From Terriglobia bacterium (GTDB lineage: Bacteria; Acidobacteriota; Terriglobia; Bryobacterales; Bryobacteraceae): 64,000 nt of DNA. Under the pieces are notes generated by a model. It did no database searches and was not told where the DNA came from. It was given only the letters and a program-made list of their open reading frames with translations. The position numbers were made by a program, and so were the translations under genes. The stretch lies in NCBI GenBank assembly GCA_025350105.1, contig JANXYJ010000149.1:1-64000 (forward strand). The letters are read 5' to 3'. This document shows, piece after piece, positions 44,766 to 52,924 of the stretch; positions within the stretch are counted from its first letter, which is position 1, and each line of letters begins with the position of its first letter.

Positions 44766-45566
44766 TTATTGCTCCAACTGTTCGGGAAAAACGGCGTAGC
44801 CTTTGGGCGGTGGAAACATTTCTTCCAGCACCAACAAACGCTTGCGCAGATAACGGCTGGGCAGTTGGCGCGGGCCGGTGTCTACGTCTATGTCGCAGCA
44901 AATGCCGTGCAGATATAGAGTAAGCGTATCGATGAAAGATTGCCGAGCGTATTCGTGAAACGCCTTGCTTTCGCGCACACCCCGTCCGCGGCGCAACGCT
45001 TGCTTGGCGCGCCAACTGGCTTCATCCACTTCCCCATGGACGTCGGCCATCAACTCCTCGCGCAAAATGCGGCTAAACATATCTTCGCCATTTTTGTCCC
45101 AGTTTTCGCCGGTGAGCGATGCCAGTAAATGATAGAAGCGGTAATGGTATTCGGCCACTTCCTGTTCCTTCAACGCGAAGGCCAGCACGGTTTCCTCGCC
45201 CAATTTAAGTTGGGTGGACGCAGACTGCTTGCCCGAAGGCGGACGCTCGTTGGATACAAAATCGCCCGCCGGTTCATCCGCCGATTTTTCCAGAGCTTTT
45301 TTCGCGGCGCTTTCCGGTTTGCGGACATGCGCGTGGCCCCGCTCCAAATAAGGAACCAGCAAGATGGAGATTTTCGGCAACGCCTGTGCGATCGAAGGAG
45401 GGAGAGCCGCTACCGGTTCCTCCAGATACTCCTTCAAGTCCTCCTCTGACAGCGGACTGGACCCGCAGTAGTACGAAATGGTGGTGCTGAGCGGAATCAT
45501 CTCGCCGCGGAATCGTTCCGCAAACTGACGAACGCTTAATTTAGAGAGATCGAGTTGGGCCGGCAT
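44766..45566 (-). CDS. Unknown 266-residue cytoplasmic protein in the asnB operon
   Basis: No signal peptide or membrane segment is seen. The protein is mostly helical. A low-complexity linker (about residues 85-125: KPESAAKKALEKSADEPAGD) separates an N-terminal part (SVRQFAERFRGEMIPL, SPLSEEDLKEYLEE) from a C-terminal part. The C-terminal part is rich in Glu/His/Tyr (EQEVAEYHYRFYHLL, EELMADVHGEVDEASW), ends in a basic/aromatic tail and includes LTLYLHGICCDIDVDTG. The spacing of acidic and His residues hints at metal binding but is not diagnostic. Its stop lies 6 nt before asnB, so it works with that amidotransferase. No family recognised. Confidence 0.75.
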   Translation of the reverse strand: MPAQLDLSKLSVRQFAERFRGEMIPLSTTISYYCGSSPLSEEDLKEYLEEPVAALPPSIAQALPKISILLVPYLERGHAHVRKPESAAKKALEKSADEPAGDFVSNERPPSGKQSASTQLKLGEETVLAFALKEQEVAEYHYRFYHLLASLTGENWDKNGEDMFSRILREELMADVHGEVDEASWRAKQALRRGRGVRESKAFHEYARQSFIDTLTLYLHGICCDIDVDTGPRQLPSRYLRKRLLVLEEMFPPPKGYAVFPEQLEQ

Positions 45567-45607
45567 CGAGTGGCAACTTCAATTGTAACCATACCCGGCC
45601 CGTGCCG

Positions 45608-45777
45608 CACGCCAGTGCGGCACGTAGTTCAAGCCAAGGTGCACGCCCGTGCGGCGCATAGTTCAAGCCAAGGTGCACGCCAGTGCGGCACGTGGTTCAA
45701 GCCAAGGTGCACGCCAGTGCGGCGCATAGTTCAAGCCAATGTGCACGCCAGTGCGGCACGTAGTTCAAGCCAATGCG
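45608..45777 (+). repeat. Five 34-bp tandem repeats with alternating A/B types
   Basis: Five 34-bp units begin at 45608, 45642, 45676, 45710 and 45744, each starting CACGCC(A/C)GTGCGGC. Odd units continue ACGT(A/G)G, even units GCATAG, so the array is really a 68-bp dimer repeat (A-B-A-B-A). The repeat joins a perfect 10-bp inverted repeat at 45604-45624 (GTGCCGCAC with GTGCGGCAC). The unit length is not a multiple of three, so it does not encode a protein repeat. It fills the 315-bp gap between the 266-aa gene and the acyltransferase gene at 45882. Confidence 0.85.
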
Positions 45778-45871
45778 GCGACAGCATGTAACGTATACAC
45801 CCAAAGCGGCGCCGTATCAGCCAATGAGTATGCTTAAGTGGGTTGTGTTTCAGTCATGCTACACTCCAGTT

Positions 45872-45889
45872 GTAGACCCGCATGTCTAC
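45872..45889 (+). promoter_or_regulatory. Start-codon hairpin of the BioF2-like gene
   Basis: GTAGAC (45872-45877) and GTCTAC (45884-45889) form a perfect 6-bp stem around a 6-nt loop. The ATG at 45882-45884 sits across the loop/stem border. A TACACT -10-like box lies at 45860-45865, which would start the mRNA at about 45872, so the hairpin would be the extreme 5' end. Confidence 0.45.
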
Positions 45890-47051
45890 TCACACTCTTG
45901 TGAGGCAAACTCCTAGTCAGGAGTCGGCGGATCGTGGACAATTCGTGACGGTCGGGGGACCTACGGAATTGCTGGTGCGAGTTATCGCACCAAAGGACGC
46001 TGGCTCACGTCTTGTCGAATCGTGGTGCGAACTGGAATCGCGCGCTCTGGCTCCAAATCCCTTTGTTACAGCCGATTTTGTCCTGCCGGCACTCAAATAT
46101 TTAACCCCGGGGGCGCAAATTCTCTTGGTGCTGGTGGAGGATGCCAACGGACGGCTCCGCGGCCTTGGTGTTTTCGAACAATTTGGTGCTGTACCCAGCT
46201 TTCCCCTGCGCCACCTTTCGGCTTACTCCTGTTTGCATACCTATTTAGGCGGTTTTTTGGTGGATCGGGAATGCCCCGAGCAAGTGGTGGACGCTTTCCT
46301 GCGTTTCTTCGCCAGTCCGAACGCGGATTGGCACGGAGTGCGTTTTTCGCAGCGGCCTTCGGACAGCGAGTTTGCGGCGATGCGCGAAAACCGGGCCAGC
46401 CGTATGGGTTTGCTGTGGCATTGTTCGGAAACCATGGAACGGGCGGTGCTTCACCCAGCCGCCGCCGGCCAGCCCTACCTTGAATCCAAGTTGCACGCCC
46501 GCAACAAAGATTGCCGGCGCCTGATGAAGCAACTGGCGGTTCGCGGAAAGGTCGAATGGCGTTTTCTGCGCGGAGAACAAATCGGCGACCCGAGCGTGGC
46601 CCGTTTTCTCGATCTCGAAAACAAAGGGTGGAAACGGGACCAAGGCACTTCGCTATTGTCGCGGCCCGCCGAGAAGTCGTTTTTTTTGGAAATGATCACT
46701 CGCTTCCGGCGCCGCGGGCAGGTGTTCTTCACGGAACTGCTGCTGAACGGCGAAATTATCGCCTCCACCGCCAATCTCATTTGTGGCAACGAGGGTTTTG
46801 CCTTCAAACTCGGCTGGGACCCTCGCTATGCCCACTTTGCCCCGGGAATTTTGAACGAAGTGGAGTTCATCCGCAACGCACCGCAGGTGTGCCCGGATCT
46901 GCAATGCATTGACAGTGGAGCCCTGCCGGGAACCTTCATCGAGGATCTTTGGCTGGACCGCCGCACCCTCTCTTCCGGCATCTACACCACATCGACATTG
47001 GGTGAAAAGGCAGTGGCTGCCACCAAGATGCTGAAGCGCCTTACACGCTAG
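45882..47051 (+). CDS. BioF2/CelD-like GNAT acyltransferase
   Basis: The 389-residue protein has a double GNAT-like fold of the FemAB/BioF2 type. The C-terminal acetyltransferase-6 domain includes HARNKDCRRLMKQL, FLDLENKGWKRDQGT, FFTELLLNGEIIASTANLI and FAFKLGWDPRYAHFAPGIL. Such enzymes N-acylate amino sugars or peptides, often in exopolysaccharide and cellulose-type loci. Its 3' end shares the CTAG tetramer with the stop of the convergent MFS gene. It diverges from the asnB operon, consistent with shared surface-glycan biosynthesis, but substrate is unknown. Confidence 0.85.
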   Translation: MSTHTLVRQTPSQESADRGQFVTVGGPTELLVRVIAPKDAGSRLVESWCELESRALAPNPFVTADFVLPALKYLTPGAQILLVLVEDANGRLRGLGVFEQFGAVPSFPLRHLSAYSCLHTYLGGFLVDRECPEQVVDAFLRFFASPNADWHGVRFSQRPSDSEFAAMRENRASRMGLLWHCSETMERAVLHPAAAGQPYLESKLHARNKDCRRLMKQLAVRGKVEWRFLRGEQIGDPSVARFLDLENKGWKRDQGTSLLSRPAEKSFFLEMITRFRRRGQVFFTELLLNGEIIASTANLICGNEGFAFKLGWDPRYAHFAPGILNEVEFIRNAPQVCPDLQCIDSGALPGTFIEDLWLDRRTLSSGIYTTSTLGEKAVAATKMLKRLTR

Positions 47052-48352
47052 CGCGCAGCAGCCAATAACGTCGCCCGCCTCACCGCCGGCCGCAGAAACA
47101 AAACTAAAATCCCCGATGCGATGGAGCACACGGCCATAAACAGCAGCGCCCATTCAAAGCCCCCGTACTTGTCAGTGACGTAGCCGATCACATACGGCCC
47201 AATAAATCCGCCCAGGTTTCCGAACGAGTTAATCAGCCCGATACTGGCCGCCGCTTCGGTTTTGCCGAACAACAAATTCGGCAGCGGCCAAAATCCCGGA
47301 TGTGCGCTATAGAACCCCACCGTGGCAATCGACAACAGCAGCACACTGATCCATACGTTTGCGGTGGTGAAAAAACAAATGAACATGGCGATGCCCGCCA
47401 CCGTTCGCGGAATGGCCGCATGGAAGATCCGTTCGCCGGTTTTATCGGAATGCCAGCCGTTCAGCAGCATGGCCGGCAACGCACAGAGGGCGGGAATGGC
47501 GGCCATCAAACTGACTTGCGAAACCCCAAAGGTTGATATGCGCTGAACCATCTTGGGCAGCCACAAACTCACGCCATAGGTCGCGGTCAGCCCCAGCATC
47601 AGCGTGAAAGCCATCAGCAGGACGATAGGATTGCCCAGAGCCCTTAGTACGGAACCATGGCGATGCGTTTCCGAACTCCGCAGTTCCTTCACCAGCCATT
47701 CACGCTCGTCGTCCTTCAGCCAAACGGCCTGCTCCGGCCGGTCGGTCAAATAAAAAATACAAACGATGCCAAACACCAGCGACGGAATGCCTTCCAGCAT
47801 CAGCAACCAGCGCCAGCCGGAGAGGCCCATCCAGTGAATCTTCAGCAGCAGCGCCGATAGCGGCCCGCCAATCACAGCCGAAGCCGGTATCGCCGCGAAA
47901 AACGTGGCGATGGCCTTGCCCCGATCCTGCGGCCGATACCAGTGGCTCAGATACACCAGAATGCCAGGGACAAAACCTGCTTCGGCAATGCCCAAAATAA
48001 AGCGCAGCCAATAAAATTGCGAAACCGTGTGAATCAACCCGGTGAGCGACGCCACAAAGCCCCAGGTGATCATGATGCGCGCAATCCATTTTCGCGCGCT
48101 CCACACTTCGGCAAGGATCGACCCCGGAACATCCAGCAGAAAATAGCCAATGAAAAAAATGCCGCCGCCGAAACCGAAAACCGTGTTGGTAAAGCCCAGT
48201 TCTTTGGTCATTTGCAGGCCCGCGTAGCCAACGTTTACGCGGTCCAGATAAGAAATCACGAACAGCAGAAACACAAACGGCAACAGCCGCCGGTTTACGC
48301 GCCGAACGGTGCGCGCGGCGAGATCCGTTAGCTGTGCATTGCTGGTTCCCAA
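47048..48352 (-). CDS. MFS transporter, anion:cation symporter (ACS)-like
   Basis: The 434-residue permease has about 12 membrane helices. The N-terminal FVISYLDRVNVGYAGLQMTKELG and the loop FFIGYFLLDVPGSILAEVWSARKWIARIM match ACS-family (phthalate/hexuronate/tartrate) permeases of the major facilitator superfamily. Likely substrates are organic acids. Uronates would fit the AlgD-like enzyme at 8-9.3 kb, and aromatic acids would fit the gentisate genes, but neither is adjacent. Its stop overlaps the convergent BioF2 gene's stop. Confidence 0.87.
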   Translation of the reverse strand: MGTSNAQLTDLAARTVRRVNRRLLPFVFLLFVISYLDRVNVGYAGLQMTKELGFTNTVFGFGGGIFFIGYFLLDVPGSILAEVWSARKWIARIMITWGFVASLTGLIHTVSQFYWLRFILGIAEAGFVPGILVYLSHWYRPQDRGKAIATFFAAIPASAVIGGPLSALLLKIHWMGLSGWRWLLMLEGIPSLVFGIVCIFYLTDRPEQAVWLKDDEREWLVKELRSSETHRHGSVLRALGNPIVLLMAFTLMLGLTATYGVSLWLPKMVQRISTFGVSQVSLMAAIPALCALPAMLLNGWHSDKTGERIFHAAIPRTVAGIAMFICFFTTANVWISVLLLSIATVGFYSAHPGFWPLPNLLFGKTEAAASIGLINSFGNLGGFIGPYVIGYVTDKYGGFEWALLFMAVCSIASGILVLFLRPAVRRATLLAAAR

Positions 48353-48466
48353 AAAATCCTCCTAAATACCAGGCCGCCCTGCGTTAGCGTGCGGCCCACA
48401 CCCATTCCCCAAACCGTAGCACGATGCCCACTCCTCTAATCTGCGTTACACTGAAGTTTCCCTTTT

Positions 48467-49024
48467 ATGATTTCCGCAACACATCTACGTCCAGGCATGG
48501 TGATCAAGTTCAACAAGGAACTTTTCTCCGTCTTTAAAATGGAGCACCGCACCCCCGGCAACCTCCGCGGCTTCGTCCAGGTGAAGATGCGCAAACTGTC
48601 ATCGGGCAGTATGATGGAGCATCGTTTTTCTTCCGAAGACAAAGTGGAACGCGCCGCGCTGGAGCAGCATGACATGGAGTTTCTCTATTCCGATAGCGAA
48701 GGCTATCACTTCATGAATACCGAAACCTACGAACAGATCCAGCTTTCCGAAGATTTTCTGGGCGATGCCACCGGCTTTCTCATCGCCAACCTGAAGGTGA
48801 GCGTGGAGTTCTACGAGGGCAAACCCATGGGTGTGGAACTGCCGCCATCGGTTACGCTCACCATCGTCGAAACCGAACCGGGCATCAAAGGCGCTACGGT
48901 TTCCAACGTCACCAAACCGGCCAAGCTGGAAACCGGCCTGGTGGTGCAGGTACCTCCGTTCTGCAGCGAAGGCGAAAAGATCCGCGTCTCCACTTCGGAA
49001 TCGGCGTATTTGGAACGGGCGTAA
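48467..49024 (+). CDS. efp: Elongation factor P with Asn at the tip position
   Basis: The 185-residue EF-P rescues ribosomes stalled at polyproline. The three-domain layout is intact: domain I to about residue 62, then domains II and III with MGVELPPSVTLTIVETEPGIKG and ETGLVVQVPPFCSEGEKIRV. In domain I the beta-Omega-beta tip reads TPGNLRG (29-35) instead of PGKGQ or SGRN. The residue at the modified position is Asn32, not Lys or Arg, so neither beta-lysylation (EpmAB) nor rhamnosylation (EarP) is possible. The gene is monocistronic with a short leader. Confidence 0.95.
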   Translation: MISATHLRPGMVIKFNKELFSVFKMEHRTPGNLRGFVQVKMRKLSSGSMMEHRFSSEDKVERAALEQHDMEFLYSDSEGYHFMNTETYEQIQLSEDFLGDATGFLIANLKVSVEFYEGKPMGVELPPSVTLTIVETEPGIKGATVSNVTKPAKLETGLVVQVPPFCSEGEKIRVSTSESAYLERA

Positions 49025-49302
49025 ACGCAACGTCCCGACCTGTGCAAAAATGCCCAGGTGTCTTTCTGCAAGCGGCTGAAAATCAGCGAAGTGGGCCTAA
49101 TTTTTGCCAAAAACGGCGAGCCGGCGGGCACGTTTCCATAGGCAGGGTGCGGAAAATTCAACGCCGCGTCCTACAGCGCGCCAGGCACCAAGAAACGGAA
49201 AATGTTTTAGAAACGTTGGTGCTAGAGTTGTGTTCGTGCTCTTCCGCTTCGCACTTTGCCCATCGTGATGTTGCTGGCGGGGCAGGTCTGGGCGGGTTGT
49301 GA

Positions 49303-49566
49303 ACATTTCCGTATGCTGGCTGGTTAGTGGAACGTGAATTAGGCAAAAAATTCACGCTGGGCAGCGAATTCTTTTACCACGGCCCGGAAGGCGAGGCGGC
49401 AGCCCAGACCAAATCCGCTGTTTTGCTGGATGTCGGCGGTTATTACAAATTCCGCGACCCTGGCTTGCGGCTTTTGTTTTGCTGCGGCCACACCATTGCC
49501 GGGCAGTCTGAGAATTACGCCTACCTTGGACTCCACTGGACTTGGGGCCATCACGACACAAGGTAG
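49303..49566 (+). pseudogene. C-terminal relic of a MetA-type outer-membrane barrel protein
   Basis: After a TGA at 49300, an open frame reads FPYAGWLVERELGKKFTLG, then SEFFYHGPEG and a closing LLDVGGYYKF...LLFCCGHTIAG...YAYLGLHWTW. This is the C-terminal beta-hairpin pattern of PF13557 (Phenol_MetA_deg) transporter-like barrels, including the GYY and H.W end. Homology begins upstream of any start codon and only about 85 of the roughly 270 expected residues remain, so it is a truncated relic. The gap 49025-49302 before it contains no recognisable N-terminal part. Confidence 0.5.
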
Positions 49567-49641
49567 CGATAAAGAATTTCCTCACGATCTTTGTAATAAT
49601 GGACCAGACCGTATTCGCACTAAACATCCGCACTGAAAACC

Positions 49642-50661
49642 ATGGCCGCCCTGCCAGAGATCCCGAATCTTCGTTCGCGGCAACTAGGGGACGGCCTGCG
49701 CGTGGTGGATCTCCGCAAAATCGCCGCGCACGATTTAGCGCCTGTGCTGGCCGAAGAAGCCCAGGTATGGAGCGAGCAGTTGCACTGGGACCTGGCTCCC
49801 TCGGTCGAATTGATTGACCGTTTTGTAGACATGCAGGCGCTGAGCGGTTTTGCGCTGCTCGATAAACATCTCGACAAACAACGGCTGATCGGCTATTCCT
49901 ATTTCGTTTGCGACGAACACAAAGGCTTGATCGGCGACTTGTATCTATTGCAGCGCGAGCACACCCCGGAACGCGCGGGCCTGCTGCTAAGCGCGACGCT
50001 TGAAACCTTGCTGCGCGAGCCAGGCATCCGCCGCGCCGAGACCCAGTTGTTATTGCTCAGTGGGCAGCCCTTGCTGCAAATGCCTTTCCCGCGTTGGTTC
50101 AAGGCGTTTCCGCGCATATTTTACGAAACGAACGCGCGGCGCGCGGCTGCGCTTCCGGCGAAACACTTGTGGAACACCACCATTGTGCCCTGGCGCCAAA
50201 CCCATCACCAGGCCTCTGCCTGGCTGGTGGCCGCCGCCTATCGCGGCCACATCGATAGCGAAATCAACGATCAATACCGCTCTCCCGGCGGTGCGCGAAA
50301 GTTCTTAACCAACATCGTGCAGTACCCCGGCTGCGGGTCTTTTTTCCCGCCCGCATCATTCGCGGCTTTTGACGGACTCAACGCAGGCTCGAATAACGCG
50401 CTCTCCGGAATTTCGCTGGCCAGCCTGGTGGCGCCCGGCTCTGGTCACATTACGCAACTGTGCGTTTCGCCTTCGCACAAGGGTTCCGGTATTGGTTACG
50501 AGCTTCTGCGCCGCAGTTTGCAAGCCTTGGCCGCCCACGGCTGCCAGCACATCAGTCTGACGGTTACCAGCGCCAATCACGAGGCCGTTCGGTTGTATGA
50601 GAGCGTCGGTTTCCAGCGCACGCGCGAATTTGCGGCTTGGGTTTGGGAAACGCGGGCGTGA
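49642..50661 (+). CDS. Tandem-GNAT acetyltransferase
   Basis: The 339-residue protein has a divergent N-terminal GNAT-like half (about residues 15-150, with IGYSYFVCDEHKGLIGDLYLL) and a clear C-terminal GNAT domain. The C-terminal acetyl-CoA loop is LCVSPSHKGSGIGYELLRRSL, and the closing block is SLTVTSANHEAVRLYESVGF. It acetylates an unknown amine, peptide or metabolite. The start ATG at 49642 follows the decayed MetA relic. A 75-residue membrane protein follows 10 nt downstream. Confidence 0.85.
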   Translation: MAALPEIPNLRSRQLGDGLRVVDLRKIAAHDLAPVLAEEAQVWSEQLHWDLAPSVELIDRFVDMQALSGFALLDKHLDKQRLIGYSYFVCDEHKGLIGDLYLLQREHTPERAGLLLSATLETLLREPGIRRAETQLLLLSGQPLLQMPFPRWFKAFPRIFYETNARRAAALPAKHLWNTTIVPWRQTHHQASAWLVAAAYRGHIDSEINDQYRSPGGARKFLTNIVQYPGCGSFFPPASFAAFDGLNAGSNNALSGISLASLVAPGSGHITQLCVSPSHKGSGIGYELLRRSLQALAAHGCQHISLTVTSANHEAVRLYESVGFQRTREFAAWVWETRA

Positions 50662-50671
50662 TTCATTATCC

Positions 50672-50899
50672 ATGATCAAATTAGACGCGCTTACGCTCTT
50701 CGGCCTCTTTGCCGTCACCGCCATGCTGGTGACCTACGCTCTGGAAAAACGCAGCCGCTGGTTCATCCTGGCTTTTGCGGGTAGCTGCGTGTTGGGCTCG
50801 GCTTATGGATTTTTGCAGGGCGCGTGGCCGTTCGGATTGGTGGAAGCGATCTGGTCTGTGGTGGCGGCGCGGCGCTGGTGGACGGCGCGGTACTCGTGA
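50672..50899 (+). CDS. 75-residue conserved membrane protein
   Basis: The small protein has two membrane helices (about residues 5-22, LTLFGLFAVTAMLVTYAL, and about 30-50, WFILAFAGSCVLGSAYGFLQ) with a Trp/Arg-rich end (VEAIWSVVAARRWW). It starts 10 nt after the GNAT stop, so it is co-transcribed. The regular pattern with GFLQGAWPFGLVEAIWSVVA seems to recur in many unrelated bacteria (from memory); function unknown. Confidence 0.75.
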   Translation: MIKLDALTLFGLFAVTAMLVTYALEKRSRWFILAFAGSCVLGSAYGFLQGAWPFGLVEAIWSVVAARRWWTARYS

Positions 50900-50917
50900 C
50901 CAACTCCCCAATCCGCA

Positions 50918-51123
50918 TCAGACCTGCGCTAGCCGCAATGTTTTCGACTCTTCCAGAACTTGCACGGCTTGTTCCCGGCTAACGGTGGAACCCTGCCAGG
51001 AAGTCTTCAAGCGAGTCTCCGCCTTCCAGGTAGTCAAAAAGCGTTAAGCACCGGGACACGGGTCCCCCGAAATACAGGGGTTCCGTGCATGATTTCCAGG
51101 TCGCGTGTGATTACCTCCTGCAC
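50918..51123 (-). pseudogene. DUF433 antitoxin relic with two frameshifts
   Basis: From a GTG at 51123 the frame gives MHGTPVFRGTRVPV, the DUF433 core, then stops. One base shifted it continues LFDYLEGGDSLEDFLAGFH, then stops. Shifted again it reads SREQAVQVLEESKTLRLAQV to a TGA at 50920-50918. Together these cover a complete DUF433 protein (roughly 70 residues). Two single-base indels disable it. DUF433 proteins are antitoxins of DUF5615 (PIN-like) toxins; no DUF5615 relic is seen downstream. Confidence 0.75.
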
Positions 51124-51283
51124 GGCTCTATTGTCGCTCAAAATTTACCCACTGGTCGCGGTAAAGCTGGTGCCCGTTATATGCCCGTTGTGTCCCCGTT
51201 GTATTATCGGATGAGTATCGTCGATATTTGCCTGCGTCACCTGAACCACGCAAGCTCCCCAGTCCCTAACGCCGAGGTCATTC
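51124..51283. repeat. Gap with three imperfect 11-bp repeats
   Basis: GCCCGTTATAT (51172-51182), GCCCGTTGTGT (51183-51193) and CCCCGTTGTAT (51194-51204) are consecutive 11-bp units in the leader of the next gene. Together with the DUF433 relic they fill the 384-bp gap 50900-51283. No gene is seen here. Confidence 0.5.
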
Positions 51284-52894
51284 ATGTTTGTCCGTTTCAC
51301 AAAAGCTGTGTTCGTGATCAGTGCCGCGTTCTCCGCATTCTCCTGGGGGCAGAACGCCTTGCCCCGCACGCCGCAAGGCAAACCCAATCTGCAAGGCATC
51401 TGGAAAGCGCAAAGCCGAGCCGCCTACGACCTTCAGGATCACGCCTCGAAAGACGACATGCCCGCCGGCAAAGGCGTGGTGGAGGGTGGAGCAATTCCCT
51501 ATCAACCCTGGGCCGCCGCCAAAAAACTGGAAAATTTCGCCAACCGCAAAACAGCGGACCCGCTGGGAAAGTGTTATTTCCCGGGCGTCCCGCGCATCAT
51601 GTATCTGGATTTCCCGTTCCAGATCTTCCAGACCGCCGATCACATCGCCATGACGTTTGAATGGTCGCAGGTCTATCGCGTTATCTACACCAGTGGTAAA
51701 CCGCCCTTGCACGATGGGTTCGCATTTTGGATGGGCGATTCGCGCGGCCATTGGGAAGGCGAAACTCTGGTGGTGGAAGTGAAGGGCCACAACGACAAAA
51801 CCTGGTTCGACCACGCCGGTGATTTTCACTCCGAAGCTTTGAAGTTGACCGAGCGCTACCGCCTGCTGGACGCCGATACCATGCAGTATCAAGTTACTTT
51901 CGACGATTCCAAGGTCTTCACCAGACCCTGGCAGATTACCCTGCTGCTATCTCGTCAAAAGAACATGGACCGCCTTCTGGAATACCAATGCCAGGCTGAA
52001 GCCGAGGAAGCCAGCGGTGCCTTTGAACGCGACGACCGCACCTGGTACCCGGAAGCCGGCATGAAGCCGAACGCGGCGATTTTGCCCACCAACCCCATGC
52101 CCGCGCCAGCCGCCCTGGCGCCCGTCAAAACCGATGTGAAAACGGCGGCCAGTCTGCGGCGCACCGCTGACGGTAAGCCGGATCTAGCGGGCTATTATCA
52201 GTCCGATGGCGGCGGCGCGAACTACGGTTTGGAACAACACGTCAAAGATTTTTTGACGCCCCCCGGCCGCGGCGTGGTGATCGAGCCCGCCGATGGATCA
52301 CTTCCTTATCAGCCGTGGGCCCGCGCCGAAAGAATTGAGCGCGAATTGCCGCAGCGTGGCTACGACGACCCCACCGCCCATTGTTTGGTGGCCGGCGTGC
52401 CGCGGTCGATGTATGTGCCGTCTCCGCTGCAGATCCTGCAAACGCCTACGCACATTGTCATGTTGTTTGAACGCATGTCGTGGCGAATTATTCCTTTGGT
52501 GAACCCGCTGGCTAACCGCGCGCATTTACCGGATCATGTCCGCCTTTGGCAGGGTGATTCCATCGGGCATTGGGAAGGCGACACGCTGGTGGTTGATACC
52601 ACCAATCTGAACGGCAAAACCTGGTTGAATGAAGTGGGAGATGTGCTGAGCCACAGCGAACATGTGGTGGAACGCTTCACGCCCGTGTCGCCGCAGAAGA
52701 TCATGTACCGCGCCACGGTAACCGATCCCATTGTCTACACTCGTCCATGGACCATCGAAGTCCCGCTCAATCGAGAAGCAGAAGAACTGCTGGAAGTAGC
52801 CTGCCACGAAGACAACGGCGATCTGCAGCATCTGAAAGACGTCCGCGACGAATACCGGAAGCAGCATCCGCAAAATAGTACAGGCAAAAAGTAG
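51284..52894 (+). CDS. Secreted protein with two copies of one unknown domain
   Basis: The 536-residue protein has a signal peptide (about residues 1-22) and two homologous domains of about 230 residues (about 28-245 and 290-520). Each copy repeats the same order of motifs: P-YQPWA, then a Cys in KCYFPGVPRIMY or HCLVAGVPRSMYV, then QTADHI.MTFE or QTPTHIVMLFE, GHWEGETLVVEVKG or GHWEGDTLVVDTTN, and ERYRLL or ERFTPV. The invariant Cys, PR.MY and HWEG-TLVV suggest a conserved active or binding site, but no function is known. The gene is 30 bp upstream of a DUF6152 gene, a frequent acidobacterial pairing. Confidence 0.8.
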   Translation: MFVRFTKAVFVISAAFSAFSWGQNALPRTPQGKPNLQGIWKAQSRAAYDLQDHASKDDMPAGKGVVEGGAIPYQPWAAAKKLENFANRKTADPLGKCYFPGVPRIMYLDFPFQIFQTADHIAMTFEWSQVYRVIYTSGKPPLHDGFAFWMGDSRGHWEGETLVVEVKGHNDKTWFDHAGDFHSEALKLTERYRLLDADTMQYQVTFDDSKVFTRPWQITLLLSRQKNMDRLLEYQCQAEAEEASGAFERDDRTWYPEAGMKPNAAILPTNPMPAPAALAPVKTDVKTAASLRRTADGKPDLAGYYQSDGGGANYGLEQHVKDFLTPPGRGVVIEPADGSLPYQPWARAERIERELPQRGYDDPTAHCLVAGVPRSMYVPSPLQILQTPTHIVMLFERMSWRIIPLVNPLANRAHLPDHVRLWQGDSIGHWEGDTLVVDTTNLNGKTWLNEVGDVLSHSEHVVERFTPVSPQKIMYRATVTDPIVYTRPWTIEVPLNREAEELLEVACHEDNGDLQHLKDVRDEYRKQHPQNSTGKK

Positions 52895-52924
52895 CGCGCC
52901 GAAGAATAGTAAATTGAAAAGAGC

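Noticed and set aside
45608-45777. CRISPR array
   Set aside because: Units are contiguous 34-bp tandem repeats without unique spacers and no cas genes are near.
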